DNA from: an uncultured Alphaproteobacteria bacterium
GTDB lineage: Bacteria > Pseudomonadota > Alphaproteobacteria > HIMB59 > GCA-002718135
Assembly (NCBI GenBank): GCA_902607435.1
Contig: CACLJX010000001.1
Coordinates: forward strand, 215,289-279,288
DNA length: 64,000 nucleotides
Reading direction: 5' to 3'
The position numbers and the translations under genes are program-made. Of the stretch, positions 32,575 to 42,039 are shown piece by piece. Position 1 is the first letter of the stretch. Each line of letters starts with the position of its first letter. The notes under the pieces are model-generated. The model searched no databases, was not told where the DNA came from, and saw only the letters and a list, made by a program, of their open reading frames with translations.

Positions 32575-33201
32575 ATGAAAAAATATTTTTCAGGAAATAG
32601 TTTAATAATTAGTAATATTAGTCCTTTAAATAAAATTGATAAATACTTAAAAAACATATTAATAATTATTTTTGGTTCTATTCTTCTTGCAATTTCTGCA
32701 AGAGTAAAGATAGATATACCACCAGTGCCAGTTACTCTCCAAACTCTTGTACTGCTCGTTTTCGCAATGTCTGTAGGATGGAAACTTTCTGTAACTACAT
32801 TTATAGCCTATTTAGTAGAAGGTTCATTTGGTCTACCTGTTTTTGCAAACCCTCCATATGGAGGTGCTGGATATTTAATGGGTCCTTCAGGGGGCTATCT
32901 TTTAGGTATGTTAATTGCAAGTTATTTAGTAGGTTATTTAGCTGAAAATAATTATGATAAAAATTATTTTAAATCCCTATTTGCAATATTTCTTGGAACA
33001 GTAGTTATTTTTATTCCTGGTTTGATATGGTTAACATATTGGTTTAATCTTTTATCTTCTAACGCATTAGATTTAAATTTTGCGCAAAGTGTTGCTCTTG
33101 CTTTAGAATTTGGTCTATTAAAATTTGTTTATACCGAACCCATTAAAATTGCACTTGCAGCAACGGCTACACCATTAATTTGGCAGTATATAAATAGATA
33201 A
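32575..33201 (+). CDS. bioY: Biotin transporter BioY (ECF S-component)
   Basis: BioY is the substrate-binding membrane protein of the biotin ECF transporter. The product is 208 residues with about six spans. Typical elements are the VPVTLQTLVLLVFAMSVGW segment (positions about 52-70) and the LVEGSFGLPVFANPPYGGAGYLMGPSGG region, of which GPSGGYL is the strongest match. No bioM or bioN ATPase or T-component lies next to it, so it may use a shared energising module or act alone. The window also encodes biotin-dependent carboxylase parts at 42265-46027. Confidence 0.94.
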   Translation: MKKYFSGNSLIISNISPLNKIDKYLKNILIIIFGSILLAISARVKIDIPPVPVTLQTLVLLVFAMSVGWKLSVTTFIAYLVEGSFGLPVFANPPYGGAGYLMGPSGGYLLGMLIASYLVGYLAENNYDKNYFKSLFAIFLGTVVIFIPGLIWLTYWFNLLSSNALDLNFAQSVALALEFGLLKFVYTEPIKIALAATATPLIWQYINR

Positions 33202-33214
33202 AACATAATTTTTG

Positions 33215-34102
33215 ATGAAAATTGGAATAGATTTGGGTGGCTCCAAAACGGAAGCTATTTTAATTGACAATAAGGGAAAAGAAATATTTCGCAAAAGAAT
33301 TAAAACTGAAAACAATTATCAAGGAACAATTGAAGGCATTGAATTACTTATTAAAGGAATTGAAAGTAATTTTGGTGTTGTTAAATCAATCGGCATAGGC
33401 ATGCCCGGAGTAGTATCAAATGATACATCGCTTGTAAAAAATGCTAATTCTATTTGGTTAAATAACAAGCCATTAAAAAAAGATTTAGAAACTTCTCTAA
33501 ATAAAGAAATAAATTTAGAAAATGATGCTAATTGTTTCGCACTTTCTGAAGCAGTGGATGGTGCTGGTAAGAATTATCATGTCGTTTTTGGTGTTATTAT
33601 TGGTACGGGTGTTGGAGGAGGAGTCGTTATTAATAAAAAAGTAATACAAGGTTGCAATAATATTGGCGGAGAATGGGGGCATATATCTCTTCCCAATCGA
33701 ACAAAGGATGAAAAAAAATATTCAAATAAATGCTATTGTGGTCACGAAGGATGTATGGAAACCTATGTTTCTGGACCTGGATTTTCTAGTATTTTTAATT
33801 CTAAATACAATGAAAATTTTGACTCTTATCAAATTATTGAAGGTTTTAATAAGGGAGATAATCGATGTATTGAGTCTCTAAAAGCTTACGTAGATCATTT
33901 AGCAAGAGGTTTATCAATTATAGTTAATACACTTGATCCAAATATTATTGTTTTAGGTGGGGGGATGTCGAATATAAATTATATTTATGATAATATAAGT
34001 GATCAACTAAAGAAATACGTGTTTAGTGACACAATGCATACAATAGTTGTTAAAAATTTTCATGGGGATTCAGGTGGCGTAAGGGGAGCAGCCTGGTTAT
34101 AG
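33215..34102 (+). CDS. ROK-family sugar kinase (fructokinase or glucokinase type)
   Basis: ROK kinases phosphorylate hexoses or amino-hexoses with ATP. The product is 295 residues from the ATG at 33215. The phosphate-1 motif GIDLGGSKTEAILID starts at residue 4. ENDANCFALSEA supplies the catalytic aspartate. The ROK signature region GCNNIGGEWGHISL with the zinc motif CYCGHEGCMETYVSGPG is complete. It follows bioY by 13 bases. The specific sugar cannot be assigned. Confidence 0.88.
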   Translation: MKIGIDLGGSKTEAILIDNKGKEIFRKRIKTENNYQGTIEGIELLIKGIESNFGVVKSIGIGMPGVVSNDTSLVKNANSIWLNNKPLKKDLETSLNKEINLENDANCFALSEAVDGAGKNYHVVFGVIIGTGVGGGVVINKKVIQGCNNIGGEWGHISLPNRTKDEKKYSNKCYCGHEGCMETYVSGPGFSSIFNSKYNENFDSYQIIEGFNKGDNRCIESLKAYVDHLARGLSIIVNTLDPNIIVLGGGMSNINYIYDNISDQLKKYVFSDTMHTIVVKNFHGDSGGVRGAAWL

Positions 34103-34105
34103 GAC

Positions 34106-35557
34106 TTAAATTCCCGCCATGTTAATGTATTTAATTTCTAAGAAATCATCCAGTCCATAACGAGAACCTTCTCTGCCAAGCCCAGATTCTTTTATGCCAC
34201 CAAAAGGAATTTCTGCTTTTGATGTTAATCCAGTATTAACACCAACCATACCATATTCTAGTGCTTCAGATACTCTCCAGATTCTTCCAATATCTCTTGA
34301 ATAAAAATATGAAGCTAAACCATATGGAGTATTATTTGCCATCTTTATAACTTCCTCTTCAGTCTTAAATTTATATAAAGGAGCCACTGGTCCAAAAGTT
34401 TCTTCATAAGTAATTTTTGCTTTAGTAGTAACATTAGAGATTATAGTTGGTTTGTAAAAGTTTCCACCCAATTCATGCATATCTCCACCAACAGCAATTT
34501 TGGCTCCAGTGTTTACCGCATCTTTAACATGCTCTTTTACTTTCTCAAGAGAGTATGCATCAATTAGAGGACCCGATACAACATCCTCTTCTAAGCCATT
34601 CCCTACTTTAATTTTTGAAACAGCTACGGTAAATTTTTTTAAAAATTCATCATATATTTTTTCATGAATAAACAATCTATTTGCACATACGCAAGTTTGT
34701 CCAGAATTTCTAAACTTGCTTTGCATTGCACCCAACACAGCATCGTCAACATTTGCATCTTCAAAAACAATAAAAGGTGCGTGACCACCCAATTCCATTG
34801 AAACTTTTTTAACCGTTGATGCACATTGCGATAATAATATTTTTCCAATTTTTGTTGATCCTGTAAAAGATAATTTTCTTACAATTGGACTCACAGACAA
34901 TTCCTGACCTATTTCATTTGCATTACCAGTAATGATATTTAATACTCCTTTTGGAATTCCAGCCTCTTCTGCAAGGACAGCTAAAGCTAAAGCTGAGAAT
35001 GGAGTTTGACTTGCCGGTTTAATTACAACAGGGCAACCTACAGCTAGTGCAGGGGCACATTTTCTAGTTATCATAGAACTTGGAAAATTCCAGGGGGTTA
35101 TAGCAGCAACAACGCCAATAGGTTGTTTGATTACAACAATTCTTCTATCAAGAAGTGGATCAGGTATAATATCGCCATATACTCTTTTGCTTTCTTCAGC
35201 ATATAATTCAACAAATGAAGCTCCATACGCTATTTCACCTCTTGATTCATTTATTGGCTTACCTTGTTCTATAGTCATAATTTGAGCTAAATCTTCTTGA
35301 TTTGACATTATTAAATCAAACCATTTGCGAAGTATAATGGATCTATCTTTAGCGGATTTTCCTTTCCAATTATTCCACGAGGTATTTGCAGCCTCAATTG
35401 CAACCTTAGTTTCTTCAGCACCACATTTTGGAACTTTACCAATGATTTCTAGTGTAGCGGGATTGTTTACTTTGATAATTTCATTATTATTACTGTTAAC
35501 CCATTCCCCATTAATGTAACATTGCTCTTTGAAAAGATCTGTATTTTTTATTTCCAT
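34106..35557 (-). CDS. gabD: NAD(P)-dependent succinate-semialdehyde dehydrogenase (aldehyde dehydrogenase family)
   Basis: The enzyme oxidises succinate semialdehyde or related aldehydes to the acid. The product is 483 residues, the family length. Cofactor-site segments TPWNFPSSMITRK and SFTGSTKIGK are present. The catalytic glutamate is in MELGGHAPF and the catalytic cysteine in NSGQTCVCANRLF. The C-terminal GIKESGLGREGSRYG and DFLEIKYI favour the GabD subgroup. It is transcribed convergently with the ROK kinase. Other aldehyde substrates are possible. Confidence 0.88.
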   Translation of the reverse strand: MEIKNTDLFKEQCYINGEWVNSNNNEIIKVNNPATLEIIGKVPKCGAEETKVAIEAANTSWNNWKGKSAKDRSIILRKWFDLIMSNQEDLAQIMTIEQGKPINESRGEIAYGASFVELYAEESKRVYGDIIPDPLLDRRIVVIKQPIGVVAAITPWNFPSSMITRKCAPALAVGCPVVIKPASQTPFSALALAVLAEEAGIPKGVLNIITGNANEIGQELSVSPIVRKLSFTGSTKIGKILLSQCASTVKKVSMELGGHAPFIVFEDANVDDAVLGAMQSKFRNSGQTCVCANRLFIHEKIYDEFLKKFTVAVSKIKVGNGLEEDVVSGPLIDAYSLEKVKEHVKDAVNTGAKIAVGGDMHELGGNFYKPTIISNVTTKAKITYEETFGPVAPLYKFKTEEEVIKMANNTPYGLASYFYSRDIGRIWRVSEALEYGMVGVNTGLTSKAEIPFGGIKESGLGREGSRYGLDDFLEIKYINMAGI

Positions 35558-35628
35558 AGTGTATCTTTTTTATTTAAATAAATATATTTTATTCAATATA
35601 CACTTAAATCATAAATTTTTAAAAAAAA

Positions 35629-36087
35629 ATGAAAAAATTATTTGTTATTTTTTTTCTTGTCTCAAATTCTTTACATGTTTATGCAATACAACCACTAACT
35701 AATTATTCATTTGAAGAACTTCTTAATGATGAGAATGCCAATCACTTTGTACTTGAAGGATGTGTTTCTTTATACTCGGCTATAACTGAATTAACAAAAA
35801 AAAAATATCCAGAATTAGCAAATGAATTTTTTGAAATTGCTAATACTATTTATCCTTATGGTATTATTTCTTTATCAAAAAAAAACACTATATCTTACGA
35901 AAAGGCGGAAAAAATTTTTTTTGTTAATGTAAATAATCTTACTAATGAATATATAGATGAAATGAACAGAAATGGAAAAAAAAATGGAAGCTATTTTAAA
36001 GGGAGTTTTTTAGGTGATGATCTTCGTTTTTGTCATGAGGTAACTAAATTAGTACAGTCAATTGTTTTAGAGTCTTTAGGAGAGTAA
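35629..36087 (+). CDS. Unknown secreted protein (152 residues)
   Basis: I do not recognise the family. The protein starts with a clear signal peptide (MKKLFVIFFLVSNSLHVYA, cleavage predicted near residue 19). The mature part is about 133 residues, mostly alpha-helical by pattern, with two cysteines (in LEGCVSLYS and RFCHEV) that could form one disulfide. It is divergent from gabD with a 71-base intergenic region and convergent with the HyuA gene. Periplasmic location is inferred. Confidence 0.7.
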   Translation: MKKLFVIFFLVSNSLHVYAIQPLTNYSFEELLNDENANHFVLEGCVSLYSAITELTKKKYPELANEFFEIANTIYPYGIISLSKKNTISYEKAEKIFFVNVNNLTNEYIDEMNRNGKKNGSYFKGSFLGDDLRFCHEVTKLVQSIVLESLGE

Positions 36088-36097
36088 AAAATATTAA

Positions 36098-38179
36098 TTA
36101 ATGATTTTTTCGATTAATAATATACGTTCCGCTTTTATGCAGTTCTAGACACCATCCTGGTTCAATTACTAAAGTGGTTGTATCTTCTTCAACAACTGCA
36201 GGACCATTAATTTTATGCCCATTACTTAAAAGATTGCCATTATAAACTGGGGTTTTTATTGAATCTCCTGAATTAGAAAAAATAAGATTACGATAAGATT
36301 TTAATGCATCTTTTAATAAAGTATCATTTTCTATCTCTGTAAGTGAAGGTCGGTCAATTCGACCATATAACGTACTCTCAATGTTTACTAATTCGATAGA
36401 GCTTTGTAACTCAGAGTAAGTGTAAAGTTCTTCATGTCGTTTGTGGAAAGTTTCTTTAATTTTTTCAATTGTTGTACTATTAATATCAAAAGTGTCTATA
36501 TTAACAGTACATTCATGTATTTGTCCTAGATAGCGCATTTCCAAACTGCGAAAAACATCAATCTCTTTTTCATCAAATCCATCATTTTTGAGATGTTCTT
36601 TTCCTTTAGATTCAATATCTTTAAATAGTTGGTTGATTTTTCCATAATCGCAATTTTCATTCAAACGAACAGGAATAGTAGCCATATAATTATATTTTAC
36701 ATCAGAGATAATTTGACCATAAGCACATAATCCAGAAGAAAGTTTTGAAACGATAACAGTATTAATTCCCATCTCCGAAGCTAAAGAGGTTATATGAGCA
36801 CCAGTTGCACCTCCAGCAGCAACAAGAACAAAATCACGGGGATCATATCCACGCTCAACTGAAACTCGTCGAATTCCATTTACCATATTGCTGTTGACTA
36901 TTGTAAACATACCATAAGCAGCTTTTTCAATAGATAAGTTTAGTGGTTTTGCTATTTTTTCTTCAATACTTTTAAGAGCATTTTCATAATTTAGAGGTAA
37001 CTTTCCACCTATTAAACCTTCTGGATTTAAATAACCAAGTACAAGATTAGCATCAGATACTGTGGGATCAATTCCTCCTTTATCATAACATGCTGGCCCT
37101 GGATCAGCACCTGCACTTTGAGGGCCAACTTGAAGTAAACCTATTTCATCAATCCAACCAATTGAACCTCCACCAGCACCAAGTGTTTCAACTTGTATCA
37201 TTGGGATACCTATACGATATCGTAAAAAATCAATATTTTTATTTAAATTTGTATTTCCGTCTTTTGTTAAAGTAATGTCAAATGAGGTACCTCCCATATC
37301 TACAGTAATTACATTTTTATAATCAAATGGATTACAGACAGATAAACCCGCTTGTGGAGCAGAAGCTGGACCTGAATTTATTGCATATACTGAACGATCA
37401 GACATTACTTTTCCTGTAGCAAGTCCACCATTTGATTGAAAATATCGAACGTTATTTTTCCCTCCTAAGCCTATGAAATATTCGTTTACTGCTGAAACAT
37501 AGTTTCTTAAGATGGGAGACAAGTAAGCGTTTGTAATAGCTGTTGAGGTTCTAGTATATTCTCTTATTTGTGGATACAGTTCACTGCCAATAGTAATAAT
37601 TGCTTCAGGCATCATTTCCTTTACTATTTGCGCAGCTCTTATTTCATGAGATGGATTTAATACAGACCAAACAAAAGATACTGCTATTGTTTTGATATCA
37701 TTTTCAATAAACAGTTTACAAGCTTCACGAACGTCAAGCTCATTCATTGGGGTTTTAATAGTACCATTTGATAATACACGTTCTTTAATTCCTCTTCGTA
37801 GGTAACGAGGTGCTAGCATTATTGCTGGCGGATAATCCGGATCATAACGATATCCATCTTCCTTATGACCTAGTCTAATTTCTATAGAGTCCTCATGACC
37901 TTTAGTGCATATTAATCCGACTAATGACCCTTTATGTTGGATTAGTGCATTGAGACCAACAGTTGTTCCGTTAATACATAAATCAGATTGAGAAACGATA
38001 TCCTCAGGACTTACTTCTAAATCTTCAGATATTAGAGCCAGTCCATTTTTTATTGCTTTAGTAGGATCATTAGGAGTTGATGGAGTTTTATAAATTTTTA
38101 TATCACTTGATTTGTCAGCAAGTACAAAATCAGTAAAGGTTCCACCAGCATCAATGCCTAACCTATAGTGACTACGCAT
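36098..38179 (-). CDS. hyuA: Hydantoinase/oxoprolinase HyuA subunit
   Basis: HyuA-type proteins carry an actin-like ATPase fold that activates a cyclic amide (hydantoin, 5-oxoproline or lactam) for ring opening. The product is 693 residues, the family length. The N-terminal GIDAGGTFTDFVLAD (from residue 8) and the NGTTVGLNALIQ segment are phosphate-binding motifs. VDMGGTSFD is the second one. The gene lies six bases after hyuB on the same strand. The exact substrate, including acetone-carboxylase-like carboxylation, cannot be told from sequence. No third subunit is adjacent. Confidence 0.88.
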   Translation of the reverse strand: MRSHYRLGIDAGGTFTDFVLADKSSDIKIYKTPSTPNDPTKAIKNGLALISEDLEVSPEDIVSQSDLCINGTTVGLNALIQHKGSLVGLICTKGHEDSIEIRLGHKEDGYRYDPDYPPAIMLAPRYLRRGIKERVLSNGTIKTPMNELDVREACKLFIENDIKTIAVSFVWSVLNPSHEIRAAQIVKEMMPEAIITIGSELYPQIREYTRTSTAITNAYLSPILRNYVSAVNEYFIGLGGKNNVRYFQSNGGLATGKVMSDRSVYAINSGPASAPQAGLSVCNPFDYKNVITVDMGGTSFDITLTKDGNTNLNKNIDFLRYRIGIPMIQVETLGAGGGSIGWIDEIGLLQVGPQSAGADPGPACYDKGGIDPTVSDANLVLGYLNPEGLIGGKLPLNYENALKSIEEKIAKPLNLSIEKAAYGMFTIVNSNMVNGIRRVSVERGYDPRDFVLVAAGGATGAHITSLASEMGINTVIVSKLSSGLCAYGQIISDVKYNYMATIPVRLNENCDYGKINQLFKDIESKGKEHLKNDGFDEKEIDVFRSLEMRYLGQIHECTVNIDTFDINSTTIEKIKETFHKRHEELYTYSELQSSIELVNIESTLYGRIDRPSLTEIENDTLLKDALKSYRNLIFSNSGDSIKTPVYNGNLLSNGHKINGPAVVEEDTTTLVIEPGWCLELHKSGTYIINRKNH

Positions 38180-38185
38180 TTTAAA

Positions 38186-39889
38186 TTAAGGAGACTCTTT
38201 ATCAACAAGAACAACTCCGTAATCTTCATGAGCTCCTTTTATTGATACAAGTCCATTTTTGACATCTAACATAACTTTTTCAATTGGTCTTTCAAGAGGA
38301 TTGCCATATCCACCGCCACCTGGATTCATATTAGCAACTCTTTGACCAGGTAAAATAGTTTCAATAACATTTTTTTTTATAACTTCTACTTTGCCATTTC
38401 GAGTAATCTCAACTCTTCCTACTTTAGCTTCTAATAGTGTTGAAAATGCTCCAGCTGAACCTAATGCAGGAAATTTTCTACCTTCGCCAAACATAACAAA
38501 TGTCATTGGTTTATCTAAAGGTTCAACTTCCCAACAAGTGCCTGAGCCACCACGAAATTTACCCGCACCTCCTGAATCAGTCATGAGACTATAGCGATGA
38601 AGAATAATAGGATAAGAATATTCAATTAGTTCGATATCACCTGAGGCCAAAGCCCCCATACAGCATTCAGGACCGCAAGCATGCCAACCATCTTGCGTTG
38701 GTGTTGCGCCCGCTCCAGAAATAAGGGTTGCTAACACCATTGTTACATATTCTTCATTATTTCTAGAGTCGTGACCTGTGATATTACAACCGTTTGAATG
38801 CCCCCATGATGCGCTAACTTTAGTTGGGACAGCTTGCTCAAAAGCTAATCTTACTGCATCAGTTAATGTTTCCATTGGTGTAGTAGTGCAATTTACATGA
38901 GGCGCAGGTGCTTCTGCATTACATAGAGTTCCTTTTGGACCCATATTAACATTTACACATCGATATAGTCCTTCATTATATGGAGGAGGTAATTGAGCAA
39001 ACATCATTAACCCTAAATAAACTCCAGAATAGGAATTTCCTTCATATGAATTAATAAAATAAGGAACTTGAGGAGGACTAATAATACCGATGTCACATAT
39101 ATCATCTTTAATTGTTAAATTAGCAGTTATTTCCATATCACCCAATCCATGCCCAGCATCTTCAAGAAAGGCAGTACCACTATAGTTACCATCTGGAATT
39201 TCCTTAATAAGTGATCTCATATGTCGATCAGCCATTGATAGTAACTCGTCTATACATAAATTAACTTCATCTAGGCCATACTTATCCAACATATTGATGA
39301 GATTTCTTTCACCTACCTGGCAAGATCCTATTAAAGCTCTAAAATCTCCCTCTTGATTTCTCCTAGCTCTCATATTTGTAAGAATCATATTAAGTATATC
39401 ATCTTGTGGCTTGCCTTTATCCCATAGTTTAATAGGAGGTATACGCAAACCTTCAGCAAAAATTTCTGTTGCTTCAGGATTATAACTAGCAGGAACAGGA
39501 CCCCCAGCATCAGTTAAGTGTCCTTTGCAAGCAGTCCAAAAAACATGTTTTTCTTTGTAAAAAACAGGTCTATACATACACATGTCAACTATATGACTTC
39601 CTTGATATGCAGGGTCATTGTGCAATATTAAATCGCCTTCATGAATATCTTCACTAAAAAAATCAGCTACTGCTTTCATAGCTGGCATAAAAGATCCAAG
39701 GTGGATAGGAATATCTTGTCCTTGTAAAATCATTTCTGGTGTAGAGTTAAATATCGTTGTTGAATAATCTCGGGCAAGATTAAGAACACTTGAGCGCGAT
39801 GTTTTTTCAAGTGCCAAAGTCATTTCTCTTTGAGTTGTTTCTAATATACCACGTACAACTGAAAGAGTGATAGGATCTAGTTTAATCAT
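38186..39889 (-). CDS. hyuB: Hydantoinase/oxoprolinase HyuB subunit
   Basis: HyuB is the partner of HyuA and is thought to provide the hydrolytic site. The product is 567 residues. Family features include LHNDPAYQGSHIVDMCMYRP (near 90-109), the GHLTDAGG metal-binding pattern, and the C-terminal GGGGYGNPLERP. It is the upstream gene of the pair, separated from hyuA by six bases. The 119 bases upstream show no promoter that I can call with confidence. Confidence 0.88.
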   Translation of the reverse strand: MIKLDPITLSVVRGILETTQREMTLALEKTSRSSVLNLARDYSTTIFNSTPEMILQGQDIPIHLGSFMPAMKAVADFFSEDIHEGDLILHNDPAYQGSHIVDMCMYRPVFYKEKHVFWTACKGHLTDAGGPVPASYNPEATEIFAEGLRIPPIKLWDKGKPQDDILNMILTNMRARRNQEGDFRALIGSCQVGERNLINMLDKYGLDEVNLCIDELLSMADRHMRSLIKEIPDGNYSGTAFLEDAGHGLGDMEITANLTIKDDICDIGIISPPQVPYFINSYEGNSYSGVYLGLMMFAQLPPPYNEGLYRCVNVNMGPKGTLCNAEAPAPHVNCTTTPMETLTDAVRLAFEQAVPTKVSASWGHSNGCNITGHDSRNNEEYVTMVLATLISGAGATPTQDGWHACGPECCMGALASGDIELIEYSYPIILHRYSLMTDSGGAGKFRGGSGTCWEVEPLDKPMTFVMFGEGRKFPALGSAGAFSTLLEAKVGRVEITRNGKVEVIKKNVIETILPGQRVANMNPGGGGYGNPLERPIEKVMLDVKNGLVSIKGAHEDYGVVLVDKESP

Positions 39890-40008
39890 AATATATTTAT
39901 TGCAAATCTTTATTGATTTGAAGTTATCACAAAAACTTTAATGATCAAGTTATTGATAGTTCCAAAATATTATTTTTATGGATTTATAATTAAGCAATTT
40001 AAAATCAC

Positions 40009-40371
40009 TTAGTTTGTCTTTTCAGGTTTTCTAGGTACTTTTGATTCTTTCTTTTTGGGTTTTTTTGGAATTTTTGATTCCTTCTTTTTAGGTTTTTTTG
40101 GAATTTTTGATTCCTTCTTTTTAGGTTTTTTTGGTATTAATGATCCTTTGCTTTCTTCAATTTCTTCTTCAATAAATATTTCTATTGGAGTATCTACTTC
40201 TTGACACTTCTCTGAGTCACAAAAATATACTTCCCCTGTTTTACTATTGTAAATGTAAGCACCACAATTAGATGTTTTTTTAGTAGTGCAAATTACACGT
40301 TCCATACGAAATTCAGCTAATAAAGCTGATGCAAAGAACAATACCAAAATGAATGTTAAAAAGTTTTTCAC
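40009..40371 (-). CDS. Small secreted protein with three Lys/Pro-rich tandem repeats
   Basis: No family is recognised. The GTG start at 40371 is chosen because it begins a signal peptide (VKNFLTFILVLFFASALLA, read with initiator Met). A longer reading from an ATG at 40434 adds 21 residues before it. The mature protein has four cysteines in ICTTKKTSNC and FCDSEKC, then an acidic stretch, then IPKKPKKKESK repeated three times and a degenerate end (VPRKPEKTN). The basic tail could bind nucleic acid or acidic cell-envelope polymers; this is a guess. It is 64 bases downstream of the Gfo/Idh gene on the same strand. Confidence 0.65.
   Translation of the reverse strand: MKNFLTFILVLFFASALLAEFRMERVICTTKKTSNCGAYIYNSKTGEVYFCDSEKCQEVDTPIEIFIEEEIEESKGSLIPKKPKKKESKIPKKPKKKESKIPKKPKKKESKVPRKPEKTN
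40039..40137 (-). repeat. Three in-frame 33-bp tandem repeats
   Basis: The three units encode IPKKPKKKESK each. They are near identical at DNA level and differ mostly by synonymous changes. They lie in the 3' part of the secreted-protein gene. The period is 11 codons, so unit gain or loss would keep the reading frame. Confidence 0.9.
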
Positions 40372-40435
40372 ATTGCTTATATAGCAATACTTTAGATAAA
40401 AGTGGACTGTTATTTTTCTAAACAAAATTAACATA

Positions 40436-41416
40436 TTATGATTCTAAATAAATTATTTTTTTTGTGTTTGAAGATTTAACAATTGCTTCCATAATTTCAA
40501 CATTATGAATGGCTTCTTTATTATCTATCCTGTATTTTTTTTTATTTACACAGCTATCTGCAAACTCTTGGAGTTCTAAGAATAATGTATTCTGATTGAT
40601 TAAATTGAGATTATTAATTTTTCCATTTTTATTAACGATTATAATTTTATTACTATCTACTTGTGAAAAAATATTCATATTTGTTCCATATACATTAAAA
40701 GTTGAAATGTAAGGACAGGCAAAAATAGTAGTTAAATTCCCCGTGCATCTATTATCGAATTCGAAAATTGCTGAAGTTGTATCGTCCATATTAACCTTAA
40801 CAGCATATTTTCTTACTAGTGATTGAATGGATTTTATTTTTCCACCAAATGCACACATTAAATCTATCATATGTATTCCTAGTCCCGCTATAGCTCCTCC
40901 AGGACTTTCTTTTCTATTAGCACGCCAAAAGTTTTTTTTATAATTTAAAGCTCCTGGTGCAGAAAAGTTTGCGTCTAAGTGCAAAATTTTTCCTATTTTA
41001 TTCTGATTATTTAATTTTTTTATATAATTAAAAACACTTGAAAATCTTCTATTATGACCAACAGCTAATTTTTTGTTATATTTTTTTGCAGTATACAATA
41101 TTTTTTGAGCATCCACTGATTTTGTTGCCATTGGTTTTTCTACAAAGACATGTTTACCATTTTGCAGTGCTTGAATTGCATGGTTAGCATGGAGAGAATG
41201 TGGGGTTGTCAATATGATAGCATCGATATTTTTATCTTTAATTAGATCCTTATAAGAATTATGATATTCTGTTTTAAATTTTTTTGAAAAATTAATTCTT
41301 TTTTTCTTATTCCTGGAGTAACAACTTACAATTTTTATTTTCTTACTTTTGCCTTGAATAGATTTGGCAAGTTCGTCAGACCACCAACCTAATCCAACTG
41401 AAGCAGCTTTAATCAT
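40436..41416 (-). CDS. Gfo/Idh/MocA-family NAD(P)-dependent oxidoreductase
   Basis: The family oxidises or reduces sugars, inositols and related compounds. The product is 326 residues. The N-terminal Rossmann fold starts AASVGLGWWSDELAKSI, with the usual GxGxxG reduced to GLGWWS. The EKPMATKS segment (near residues 93-100) carries the conserved lysine of the active site. The C-terminal beta-sheet domain is present. The GHNRRF motif follows at about 120. The gene lies 18 bases after the GST-like gene in the same orientation. Its substrate is not known. Confidence 0.85.
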   Translation of the reverse strand: MIKAASVGLGWWSDELAKSIQGKSKKIKIVSCYSRNKKKRINFSKKFKTEYHNSYKDLIKDKNIDAIILTTPHSLHANHAIQALQNGKHVFVEKPMATKSVDAQKILYTAKKYNKKLAVGHNRRFSSVFNYIKKLNNQNKIGKILHLDANFSAPGALNYKKNFWRANRKESPGGAIAGLGIHMIDLMCAFGGKIKSIQSLVRKYAVKVNMDDTTSAIFEFDNRCTGNLTTIFACPYISTFNVYGTNMNIFSQVDSNKIIIVNKNGKINNLNLINQNTLFLELQEFADSCVNKKKYRIDNKEAIHNVEIMEAIVKSSNTKKIIYLES

Positions 41417-41434
41417 AGTAATCTATATAAATTA

Positions 41435-42031
41435 TTAAATTTTAGGTAAAGTTGATTCCATAAAGTCATTTTTCAAAAAAATGTTGAACCATTTATTAAG
41501 GTTTGAATAATCATTCTTCCACTCATTAGTAAATCTAAAAGAAGTGTAGTCTAAAGCACAAGCTATGGCAATTTGATCCATTGTTAAATATTCCTCATTA
41601 TAATTTTTCCAATTATTTTCTAGCCATTTTATTGTTCTGAGAACTCTAGTTTCGAGCTTATCAATAAACTTTTTGCTTTGTTCTTGATCAGGTCGCGCAA
41701 TTTCCATAAATCTTTCTAAAACAGCTTCCATTAATCCATTGGCAAGTGAAGTCATAGACATAATCTGCCAGTAGCGATCTTTAGGAAATAATGATTTTTT
41801 GCTGGATATAGAATCTAAATATAAACAAATGTTATCACTATCAATAATAGATAAATTATTTATTAAGAGTGTCGGTATTTTCCTCAAGGGATTACTTTTA
41901 TCTAAAAAATCAGCTTCATAAACATTAATAATTTTTTCTTCTAAATCTATTTTTTGAACGATTGATACTATTTTAACTTTCCTTCCAAAAGGACTAGTAG
42001 GGCCGTTATATAATGTTAATTTATTGCTCAT
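41435..42031 (-). CDS. Glutathione S-transferase-like protein
   Basis: The product is 198 residues. The N-terminal thioredoxin-like domain (about 1-80) starts LTLYNGPTSPFGRKV, with the serine typical of bacterial GSTs, and has the conserved cis-proline segment NPLRKIPTLLI. The helical C-terminal domain has the family N-capping pattern LTMDQIAIACAL. Glutathione conjugation, a thiol-dependent isomerase or a non-catalytic role all remain possible. It sits in the operon that starts with pxpA. Confidence 0.82.
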   Translation of the reverse strand: MSNKLTLYNGPTSPFGRKVKIVSIVQKIDLEEKIINVYEADFLDKSNPLRKIPTLLINNLSIIDSDNICLYLDSISSKKSLFPKDRYWQIMSMTSLANGLMEAVLERFMEIARPDQEQSKKFIDKLETRVLRTIKWLENNWKNYNEEYLTMDQIAIACALDYTSFRFTNEWKNDYSNLNKWFNIFLKNDFMESTLPKI

Positions 42032-42039
42032 TAGAAAAA

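Noticed and set aside
36098-39889. HyuA/HyuB as acetone or acetophenone carboxylase
   Set aside because: No gamma subunit or further carboxylase genes lie beside them. The two-gene layout fits hydantoinase/oxoprolinase better, though the substrate is open.
40039-40137. Short direct repeats that could suggest a CRISPR array
   Set aside because: The units are contiguous without spacers, have a period of 11 codons, and encode a repeated peptide in frame.
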